Origin: an uncultured Pseudomonadota bacterium
GTDB taxonomy: Bacteria > Pseudomonadota > Gammaproteobacteria > Burkholderiales > Casimicrobiaceae
Assembly (NCBI GenBank): GCA_937958295.1
Contig: CALFEY010000251.1
Coordinates: 1-14,095 of the forward strand
Reading direction: 5' to 3'
Length of the DNA: 14,095 nucleotides
In this document: positions 6,950 through 12,643 of the stretch, in pieces
How positions within the stretch are numbered: position 1 is the first letter of the stretch
How the letters are laid out: each line of letters starts with the position of its first letter
The notes under the pieces: model-generated
Told to the model about the DNA's origin: nothing
Database searches by the model: none
Seen by the model: only the letters and a program-made list of their open reading frames with translations
Translations under genes and position numbers: made by a program

Positions 6950-8002
6950 CTAGTAGCGGCGCAGGTCGGGCGGGATGTAGGCGGGCAGGGCGGTGCGGGC
7001 CAGATTGTAGACGATCGGCGGCTTCAGCTCCCGCATGCAGCGGAAGTGGCCGAGGGGGCACTCGCGCTTGAAGCAGGGGCTGCACGCGATGTCGATGCGG
7101 GCCACCTGGGCGAGCGGCGACAGCGGCGGGGTGTAGACCGGCGACGACGAGCCGAACAGGGCCAGCACGTGCACGCCGACCGCGGCAGCCGCGTGCATGA
7201 GCCCGGAATCGTTCGAGACCACGAGCGAGGCGGCGGACAGGATGTCGATGGCGGTGCCGAGATCCGTGCGGCCGGTCAGGTCGCGCACCTTGTGCACGTT
7301 GTCGCCCAGCGAATTGCGTACGCCGTCGGCAGCCATGCGGTCGTTGGCCGAGCCCACGATCCACACCTGCAGTCCGTCGTTGAGGAACATGGCGGCCAGT
7401 TCGGCGAACTGGTTGGGCGGCCAGCGCTTGGCGGGGCCGTATTCCGCGCCGGGACACAGGATCACGACGGGCCGGTCGGTCTTGAGGTGCAGCGCGCGCA
7501 TCGCGGCCGCCCGATTCGCGGCGTCGGGCACGAGCGTGGGAGACGACGGCATCGGGACCAGGGCGCCCTTGGGGACCGCCAGCGCGGCGAAGCGGTCCAC
7601 CAGACGCGGCATCGCCCGCTCGTCGAGCGACCGGGCGTCCGTCAGCAGGCCCCAGCGCGCCTCCCCGCGATAGCCCACGCGCTTGGGGATGCGGGCGAAG
7701 AACGGCACGAGCGCCGACTTCCACGAGTTGGGCAGCACGAAGGCATGGGTGTAGCCCTCGCCGGCGAGGTCGCGCGCCAGAAGGCGCCGGGCGGCGAGGT
7801 CGAGCTTGCCGTGGCCGAAGGGACTCTCCACGATGCGGCGGATGCCGCGCATCCGGGCGTACACCGGCGCGCACCACGGCGGCGCCAGTACATCCACGAT
7901 GGGGTCCTCGAAGGGGTCGCGCAGGAGCGCGACCAGGGGCTCCGAGAGGATGGCGTCGCCGACCCAGCTCGGCGCGACGATGAGGATGCGTTCGCCGGCC
8001 AC
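6950..8002 (-). CDS. waaF: LPS heptosyltransferase II
   Basis: The product has 350 residues, the usual family length. WaaF adds the second L-glycero-D-manno-heptose from ADP-heptose to the LPS inner core in the cytoplasm. Diagnostic segments are WVGDAILSEPL near the N terminus (13-23, with the conserved Asp16), PGAEYGPAKRWP (184-195), and the donor-binding SNDSGLMHAAAAVG (263-276). The C terminus has the cysteine pattern CSPCFKRECPLGHFRCM (C307, C310, C315, C322). The start is a GTG at 8002, the only start that places the ILIVAPSWVGD strand at the right distance. It has no strong ribosome binding site and begins 15 bp after the zinc-finger gene, so coupling to upstream translation is plausible. 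A GT9 fragment also occurs at the left edge of the window, consistent with an LPS core neighbourhood. Confidence 0.96.
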   Translation of the reverse strand: MAGERILIVAPSWVGDAILSEPLVALLRDPFEDPIVDVLAPPWCAPVYARMRGIRRIVESPFGHGKLDLAARRLLARDLAGEGYTHAFVLPNSWKSALVPFFARIPKRVGYRGEARWGLLTDARSLDERAMPRLVDRFAALAVPKGALVPMPSSPTLVPDAANRAAAMRALHLKTDRPVVILCPGAEYGPAKRWPPNQFAELAAMFLNDGLQVWIVGSANDRMAADGVRNSLGDNVHKVRDLTGRTDLGTAIDILSAASLVVSNDSGLMHAAAAVGVHVLALFGSSSPVYTPPLSPLAQVARIDIACSPCFKRECPLGHFRCMRELKPPIVYNLARTALPAYIPPDLRRY

Positions 8003-8017
8003 GGGGTCGCGCGGCGC

Positions 8018-8221
8018 CTAGTGGGCGCCGGGCAGCGGTCCGCCCTGCAGGACGTAGCGGGTGCCGCAATAAGGGCACATCACTTCGCCGGTGGGGGCGA
8101 TATCGAGGAATACCCGCGGGTGCGACGACCACAGCGGCATGGCCTTGTTGGGACAGAACACCGGCAGGTCCTTGGCCTGTACGGTGACGGGCACCATGGC
8201 GTCCTGCGCCGGAGTGCTCAT
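8018..8221 (-). CDS. Small CHCC-type zinc-finger protein
   Basis: The product has 67 residues. It contains C23-x10-H34-x14-C49-x2-C52, the CHCC zinc-finger arrangement (PF10276), ending in CPYCGTRYVL. The family includes the zinc-binding subunit NDUFS6 of mitochondrial complex I and many short bacterial proteins of unknown role. Its ATG overlaps the ilvE stop (ATGA on the minus strand, 8221-8218), so it is almost certainly translated by coupling to ilvE. A much longer open frame continues upstream here, but it runs antisense-like through ilvE in another frame and is not coding. From memory, the ilvE / zinc-finger / waaF order recurs in betaproteobacteria. Why a zinc-finger protein sits between a transaminase and an LPS gene is not known to me. 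Confidence 0.9.
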   Translation of the reverse strand: MSTPAQDAMVPVTVQAKDLPVFCPNKAMPLWSSHPRVFLDIAPTGEVMCPYCGTRYVLQGGPLPGAH

Positions 8222-9147
8222 CGGGTGACCTTCGTCAGCCAGTGCCTCTTTGATGCATCGCGGCCGTTGACCACGTCGAAGTAGATGGCCTGGAGCTTCT
8301 GGGTGACGGGGCCGCGCACGCCGCTGCCGATGGGGCGGTTGTCGAGCTCGCGGATCGGCGTGACTTCGGCGGCGGTGCCGGTGAAGAACGCCTCGTCGGC
8401 GATGTACACCTCGTCGCGCGAGATGCGGCGCTCCTCGATGGGGATGCCGAGCTCGCGCGCGATGGTGATGATGCTCTGCCGCGTGATGCCGTCGAGCGCG
8501 CCGCTGCCGAGGTCGGGCGTGGCGAGCACGCCGTCGCGGACGATGAACACGTTCTCGCCGGATCCCTGGCACACGAAGCCGGTGGGATCGAGGAGCATGG
8601 CCTCTTCGTAGCCGTCGTGCAGCGCTTCCTGGTTGGCCAGGATCGAGACGGTGTAGTTGCCCACCGCCTTGGCCTTGCACATCGTGATGTTCGGATGGTG
8701 GTGCGTATACGACGACGTCTTGACCCGGATGCCCTTTTCGATGGCGTCGTTGCCGAGGTACGCGCCCCACGGCCATGCACCGATGGCCACGCGCACCGGG
8801 TTGGACTTGGCCGCCACGCCCAGGGCATTGGAGCCGTAGAACGCGATGGGCCGGATGTAGCACGACTCGAGCTTGTTCTCGCGCACGCAGGCCACGTGGG
8901 CGGCCTCGATCTCTTCGCGCGTGTACGGGATCTTCATCTGGTAGATCGCCGCCGAGTTGAACAGGCGGTTGGTGTGATCGCGCAGCCGGAAGATCGCCGG
9001 GCCATCGGCGGTGTTGTAGCAGCGCACGCCCTCGAACACGCCCATGCCGTAGTGCAGGGTGTGGGTGAGGACGTGCGTGTTGGCATCGCGCCAGGGCACG
9101 AGCTTGCCGTCGTACCAGATCCATCCGTCGCGGTCGGCCATCGACAT
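8218..9147 (-). CDS. ilvE: Branched-chain amino acid aminotransferase (class IV PLP enzyme)
   Basis: The product has 309 residues, the same length as E. coli IlvE. It catalyses the last step of leucine, isoleucine and valine synthesis, exchanging the amino group with glutamate/2-oxoglutarate in the cytoplasm. Class IV markers are HYGMGVFEGVRCY (32-44), AWPWGAYLG (124-132), the PLP-binding lysine K160 in KAKAVGNY, GSGENVFIV (195-203) and TGTAAEVTPI (256-265). I chose the ATG at 9147 because GGAGAG lies 7 bases upstream. A TTG five codons further up (9162) keeps the frame open but overlaps that ribosome binding site. It heads the probable ilvE / zinc-finger / waaF / NTF2-like operon. Its leader is about 145 nt if the candidate promoter at 9299-9327 is used. 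Confidence 0.97.
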   Translation of the reverse strand: MSMADRDGWIWYDGKLVPWRDANTHVLTHTLHYGMGVFEGVRCYNTADGPAIFRLRDHTNRLFNSAAIYQMKIPYTREEIEAAHVACVRENKLESCYIRPIAFYGSNALGVAAKSNPVRVAIGAWPWGAYLGNDAIEKGIRVKTSSYTHHHPNITMCKAKAVGNYTVSILANQEALHDGYEEAMLLDPTGFVCQGSGENVFIVRDGVLATPDLGSGALDGITRQSIITIARELGIPIEERRISRDEVYIADEAFFTGTAAEVTPIRELDNRPIGSGVRGPVTQKLQAIYFDVVNGRDASKRHWLTKVTR

Positions 9148-9154
9148 GGCGATT

Positions 9155-9160
9155 CTCTCC
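9155..9160 (-). promoter_or_regulatory. Ribosome binding site of ilvE
   Basis: GGAGAG on the minus strand, 7 nt before the ATG at 9147. It decides the start: the upstream TTG at 9162 overlaps this site and would destroy its spacing. It is the clearest Shine-Dalgarno sequence in the window. Confidence 0.8.
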
Positions 9161-9211
9161 AAGGTTCGTTCTAGTTTTCCGAGCCGGCAATTCTATCCGA
9201 TCCGGCGCGAC

Positions 9212-9257
9212 GCCCGCCCGCCGCCCGGGGCGCTTGCGCGGCGCCGGCGGGACGGGC
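9212..9257 (-). other. GC-rich stem-loop in the ilvE leader
   Basis: GCCCGCCCGCCG at 9212-9223 can pair with CGGCGGGACGGGC at 9245-9257, giving 12 base pairs with one bulged A (9252). The loop contains a smaller GCGC-TT-GCGC hairpin (9230-9239). There is no T-run on either side, so it is not an ordinary intrinsic terminator. On the minus strand it would lie in the untranslated leader of ilvE. In DNA this GC-rich, such stems arise by chance fairly often, so function is only a possibility. Confidence 0.35.
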
Positions 9258-9274
9258 ACAATCAGTCGAAATGA

Positions 9275-9289
9275 GTCAATATCATTGAC
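9275..9289. promoter_or_regulatory. Operator-like palindrome 1 (marR-ilvE intergenic)
   Basis: GTCAATATCATTGAC is a perfect inverted repeat of GTCAAT with a 3-bp centre. This length and symmetry suit a dimeric winged-helix regulator. It lies 48 bp from a near-identical second copy. On the minus strand it would sit just inside the start of an ilvE transcript made from the candidate promoter at 9299-9327, where a bound repressor would block elongation. The likely binder is the adjacent MarR-type protein, by proximity only. Confidence 0.6.
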
Positions 9290-9298
9290 CTTGTTTCG

Positions 9299-9327
9299 AT
9301 TCTCCGGACGCCGCGGGAAAATGTCAA
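9299..9327 (-). promoter_or_regulatory. Candidate sigma-70 promoter of ilvE
   Basis: On the minus strand, a perfect -35 TTGACA (9327-9322) is followed after exactly 17 bp by GAGAAT (9304-9299), four of six matches to the -10 consensus. Transcription would begin near 9292. The -35 box lies within palindrome 2, so a protein bound there should compete with RNA polymerase. Confidence 0.5.
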
Positions 9328-9337
9328 CATGATTGAC
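9323..9337. promoter_or_regulatory. Operator-like palindrome 2, containing the marR start codon
   Basis: GTCAACATGATTGAC matches palindrome 1 at 12 of 15 positions and keeps the GTCAA-N5-TTGAC symmetry. The ATG of the MarR-type gene (9329-9331) forms its centre region, and it overlaps the candidate ilvE -35 box. Binding here could repress both marR and ilvE. Two matching sites flanking a divergent promoter region fit autorepression by a MarR family protein. Confidence 0.6.
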
Positions 9338-9793
9338 CTAAATCGCCGGCGCGAGCTCGATGCGGCGGTCGAGCTCACCCACTTCGCCTTCCGCGCCATG
9401 ACCGCGCGGCCGGACGCGCTCCTGGCCGCGCGCGGCCTATCGCGGGTGCATCACCGCATCCTCCACTTCGTGCTGCGCCTGCCGCAGCCCTCGGTTACGG
9501 CGCTCCTGCGCACGCTCGGCGTGAGCAAGCAGGCGCTCAACGGCCCGTTGCGCGACCTGTACGCCCAGAAGCTCATCACCTTCACCCGCCCGCCCGGGGA
9601 TGGTCGCGTGAAGCTCCTCTCGCTCACGCCGGAAGGACGCAAGCTGGAAGGGCGCCTGTCTGCCCTGCAGCGGGCGCAGTTCGCCGCCATCTTCGAGGCC
9701 GAAGGACCCGCCGCCGAAGCCGCGTGGCGGGCGGTGATGCGCCGGCTCGCGGCAAGCGAGCTCGACGCCGCGCACTTCGACCTCGACGGATAG
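9329..9793 (+). CDS. MarR family transcriptional regulator
   Basis: The product has 154 residues, typical for the family. The winged helix-turn-helix is visible: helix-turn-helix at about 54-80 (SVTALLRTLGVSKQALNGPL, 55-74) and a wing at 84-101 with the conserved DGR (91-93), then LTPEGRKLE. MarR dimers bind palindromic operators and are often released by small ligands. The ATG at 9329 lies inside palindrome 2, and an in-frame stop pattern rules out the nearby ATG at 9321. No good ribosome binding site is visible. A weak candidate promoter, TTGCGC-17-CACAAT, spans 9234-9262. The gene is divergent from ilvE and converges on glnE, with 15 bp between the stops and no visible terminator. Its target could be itself, ilvE or both; the ligand is unknown. 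Confidence 0.88.
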   Translation: MIDLNRRRELDAAVELTHFAFRAMTARPDALLAARGLSRVHHRILHFVLRLPQPSVTALLRTLGVSKQALNGPLRDLYAQKLITFTRPPGDGRVKLLSLTPEGRKLEGRLSALQRAQFAAIFEAEGPAAEAAWRAVMRRLAASELDAAHFDLDG

Positions 9794-9808
9794 GCCCTCT
9801 GGCGCGCG

Positions 9809-12526
9809 CTAAGAGGCGGGGGGCTCGTCCCAGCGGCCGCCGAACACGTGCGCCCACAGGGCCGCCACGGCCGCGCGCCGTGACGCGTAGGGCGCGGGCT
9901 CGACGCGCGCTTGGCCGGCGCCGGTGAGCCGGATCTTGTGCTGCATGGCCCGGTAGTCGCGATAGGCGTCGGCGACTTCGTGCGCGAGCGCGGACGGTAC
10001 GAGCCCCAAGTCCCCGGCGAAGTGCAGCAACGCGATGTTGCCGGCATTGCGCGTGAGGATCGCGTGCGCGTGGGCATGGCCCAGCACCAGGCACTGCACC
10101 GTAAACTCGATGTCCACCATGCCGCCCGGATCGTGCTTGAGGTCGAACAGCGGCGTTGGATTGGGATGGCCCGTGTGCATGCGGCGACGCATGGCCACCA
10201 CCTCGGCCACGAGCTTGGCGGGGTCGCGGGCGTGGGTGAGGATCGCGCAGCGCTCCGCTTCGAAGGCCGCGCCCACTTCCGCGTCGCCGGCCACGAAGCG
10301 CGCGCGGGTGAGGGCCTGGTGCTCCCACACCCACGCCTGTTCGCGCTGGTAGCGGATAAAGCCGCGCAGGCTCGACGCGAGCAGGCCCTTGGCACCGTCG
10401 GGCCGCAGTCGCAGATCGGTGTCGTAGAGCGGTCCGGCCGGCGTAGTGCTCGTGAGCCAAGTGTTGAGCCGCTGCGCGAGCCGCGTGTACGCGACCTCGA
10501 GCGTGTCGGCATCGGGGTCTTCGGCGGGGATGTCGAAGAGGAAGACGATGTCGAGGTCGGAGACGTAGCCCAATTCCTTCCCGCCGAGCTTGCCGTAGCC
10601 GATGATCGCGAAGCGCGGCGGCGGCGCGGTGGCCCCGCGCAGGTGGGCCCAGCACGCGGCGAGCGCGCCCTCCAGCACCACGTCGGCCAGCGCCGAGAGG
10701 TGGTCGGCGAGACGCTCCACGGTGAGTCGCCCAGCGAGGTCCTGCGCGAGCAGGCGGAAGGTCTGCGCGTGGCGAAAGTGGCGCAGCACGTCCATCTGGT
10801 GCTCGGCATCGTCGGGGCGCAGGGTGAGCTGGCGCGCGAGCTCCGTGCGCCACTCGTCCCACGACGGCTCCGCCAACAGCGACTCGGCGTCGAGGAGCTC
10901 ATCGAGCAGCACGGGATAGCGGGTGAGGTACTCGGCCGCCCACGCGGATGCGCCCATGAGGTTGGCCAGGCGCGGGAGCAGGGGTGGGTGCTCGATCACG
11001 AGCGCGAGGTAGGCGCTGCGCCGCGCGACCGTCTCGAGCAGCGACAAGAGCCGCTCGAACACCGGTTGCGCCCCCGTGAGCCCGGGGTGCTCCGTGGCCA
11101 CCGCCAGGAGGCGCGGCAGCAGCACGTCGAAGCGGTCGCGCGACGCGCCGGGCAGCTGCTGGTAGCGGGCCGAGGCGCGGGCGCGCGCCAAGGTGGCCAC
11201 GAGCGCCGGCGGATCGGCGAAGCCGGCGTCGCGCAGCCAGTCGGCGGCCTCCAGCTCGAGGATGGGGTCGCGCCAGAGGTCGGCGTAGGTGCGGTGGGCA
11301 GTGGCCGGGCCGGCGGTCCCGCCTCCCGTGTCCGCAAAGGTCTGGCCGAACGTGAACGAGACCTGGCCACGATGGGCCGCCAGCGCTGCCGCGAAGTCCG
11401 GCGGGGCGAGCCCCATGGCCTCCGCGAGCCACGCCTGTTCGCCCGGGTCGGACGGCAGCCGGTGCGTCTGCGCGTCGTCACGGTACTGCAGGCGGTGCTC
11501 GACGTTGCGCAGGAACACGTACGCGTCACGCAGCGCTGCCACGGACGACCGCGGCAGGAGGTCGCGCGCGCCGAGCACGTCGAGCGCCGGCAGGGTGCCC
11601 CTTACCCGCAGGTCGGCCTCGCGGCCGCCGCGCACGATCTGCATCGCCTGCGCGATGAACTCGATCTCGCGGATGCCGCCGTCGCCGAGCTTGACGTTCG
11701 CCTGCGCATCGCGCCGGGCGCCTTGCTCGCGGATCTGCCGGTGGATGTCGCGCAGGCCCTCGTAGGCGTCGTAGTCGAGATACTTGCGAAAGACGAAGGG
11801 TGCGACGATCTCGTCCAGCCCATCGTGGCCGTCGCCGGTGATCGCGCGCGCCTTGAGCCAGGCGTAGCGCTCCCAGGCACGGCCCTGGGTGACGAGGTAC
11901 GCCTCGAGGCCGGCGAACGACGTGGTGAGCGGCCCGCTCTCGCCGTAGGGCCGCAGGCGCATGTCCACCCGGAAGACGAAGCCGTCGGGCGTGACGTCGT
12001 TGAGCGCAGCGATCACGCGCCGCCCCAGGCGGTCGAAGTATTCGCGGTTGGCGATGCTGCGCGGCCCGGCCGTCTCGCCTTCCTCGGGGTAGACGAAGAC
12101 GAGGTCGATGTCCGACGACACGTTGAGCTCGCCGCCGCCCAGCTTGCCCATGCCCACCACGATAAGCGACTGCCGTTGCCCGCTGTCCTGTCCGCGCGGC
12201 TCGCCGTGCACTGCGGCGAGCTCGGCGTCGTGCACGCGCACCGCGTGCCGCAGGGCCGCGTCGGCGAGCGTGGTCATGGTCGCCCCCACTTCGGCCAGGC
12301 CGGCGCGGCCGGTGAGGTCGCGCAGCATCGTGTGCAGGAACGTCTGCCGGCGCAGCGCCCGCAGGGCGGGCGCCAGCGCGGCGGCTTCCCCGGGCAGGGC
12401 GGCGGCCGCGGCGTTCACGTCGAAGGGCGCGTCGAGCTCCCCGGAGACCGCCGTGACGAGAGCGGGGTGCGCGGCGGCGCAACGGGCGGCGTAGCGGCTG
12501 AACTCCAGGGCGCGCGGAAGATCCAT
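9809..12526 (-). CDS. glnE: Bifunctional glutamine synthetase adenylyltransferase / adenylyl-removing enzyme
   Basis: The product has 905 residues (about 946 in E. coli). It adenylylates glutamine synthetase to switch it off under nitrogen excess and removes AMP under limitation, taking signals from PII. Both nucleotidyltransferase domains are present. The N-terminal adenylyl-removing domain has GMGKLGGGELN (125-135), SSDIDLVF (137-144) and VDMRLRPYGESGPL (187-200). The C-terminal adenylylating domain has GYGKLGGKELGYVSDLDIVF (643-662) and DTDLRLRPDGAKG (702-714). The matching GGIREIEF (283-290) and GGMVDIEF (801-808) show the internal duplication. The aspartate pairs expected for metal binding are intact, so both activities should be retained. 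The start is the ATG at 12526; no clear ribosome binding site precedes it. Confidence 0.97.
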   Translation of the reverse strand: MDLPRALEFSRYAARCAAAHPALVTAVSGELDAPFDVNAAAAALPGEAAALAPALRALRRQTFLHTMLRDLTGRAGLAEVGATMTTLADAALRHAVRVHDAELAAVHGEPRGQDSGQRQSLIVVGMGKLGGGELNVSSDIDLVFVYPEEGETAGPRSIANREYFDRLGRRVIAALNDVTPDGFVFRVDMRLRPYGESGPLTTSFAGLEAYLVTQGRAWERYAWLKARAITGDGHDGLDEIVAPFVFRKYLDYDAYEGLRDIHRQIREQGARRDAQANVKLGDGGIREIEFIAQAMQIVRGGREADLRVRGTLPALDVLGARDLLPRSSVAALRDAYVFLRNVEHRLQYRDDAQTHRLPSDPGEQAWLAEAMGLAPPDFAAALAAHRGQVSFTFGQTFADTGGGTAGPATAHRTYADLWRDPILELEAADWLRDAGFADPPALVATLARARASARYQQLPGASRDRFDVLLPRLLAVATEHPGLTGAQPVFERLLSLLETVARRSAYLALVIEHPPLLPRLANLMGASAWAAEYLTRYPVLLDELLDAESLLAEPSWDEWRTELARQLTLRPDDAEHQMDVLRHFRHAQTFRLLAQDLAGRLTVERLADHLSALADVVLEGALAACWAHLRGATAPPPRFAIIGYGKLGGKELGYVSDLDIVFLFDIPAEDPDADTLEVAYTRLAQRLNTWLTSTTPAGPLYDTDLRLRPDGAKGLLASSLRGFIRYQREQAWVWEHQALTRARFVAGDAEVGAAFEAERCAILTHARDPAKLVAEVVAMRRRMHTGHPNPTPLFDLKHDPGGMVDIEFTVQCLVLGHAHAHAILTRNAGNIALLHFAGDLGLVPSALAHEVADAYRDYRAMQHKIRLTGAGQARVEPAPYASRRAAVAALWAHVFGGRWDEPPAS

Positions 12527-12533
12527 GACGGGG

Positions 12534-12559
12534 CGAACGCGAGCGAACGTGACCGTTCG
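12534..12559. repeat. Three CGAACG half-sites phased at 10 bp, between glnE and yhdP
   Basis: CGAACG occurs at 12534-12539 and 12544-12549, and inverted as CGTTCG at 12554-12559. The last two form a perfect 6-bp inverted repeat with a 4-bp centre. Exact 10-bp spacing puts all three on one face of the helix, as expected for cooperative protein binding. The array lies in the glnE leader, 8 bp before its ATG, and just upstream of TACAAT at 12562-12567. No T-run follows, so it is not a terminator. Binding factor unknown. Confidence 0.45.
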
Positions 12560-12561
12560 GC

Positions 12562-12598
12562 TACAATCTGCAGGTAAGGCGAGCGGGCAGCCATTATG
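12562..12598. promoter_or_regulatory. Candidate -10 boxes for yhdP (+) and glnE (-)
   Basis: On the plus strand, TACAAT at 12562-12567 matches the -10 consensus at five of six positions and lies about 75 bp before the yhdP start. On the minus strand, CATAAT at 12598-12593 also matches at five of six and lies about 70 bp before the glnE start. I find no good -35 for either at 16-18 bp, so both assignments are tentative. Confidence 0.3.
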
Positions 12599-12643
12599 CC
12601 TGCCATCGTCGGCCCTCCGTGACCGGACCGGCTACGCTCCTTC

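Noticed and set aside
9148..9162. TTG at 9162 as the ilvE start
   Set aside because: It overlaps the GGAGAG ribosome binding site that is correctly spaced for the ATG at 9147, and the latter gives the usual 309 residues.
8222..9259. Upstream extension of the zinc-finger frame through ilvE
   Set aside because: It is another frame of the ilvE gene and lacks any domain; the conserved CHCC protein starts at 8221.
9794..9808. Terminator between the convergent marR and glnE genes
   Set aside because: Only 15 bp separate the stops; there is no stem with a T-run.
12544..12559. CGAACG-TGAC-CGTTCG as an intrinsic terminator
   Set aside because: No T-run follows on either strand and it lies in a divergent, not convergent, region.
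9911..12577. Very long open frame (about 888 codons) on the plus strand opposite glnE
   Set aside because: It is exactly antisense to a well-conserved gene; its composition is that expected from the third-position GC bias of glnE, and it has no recognisable domain.
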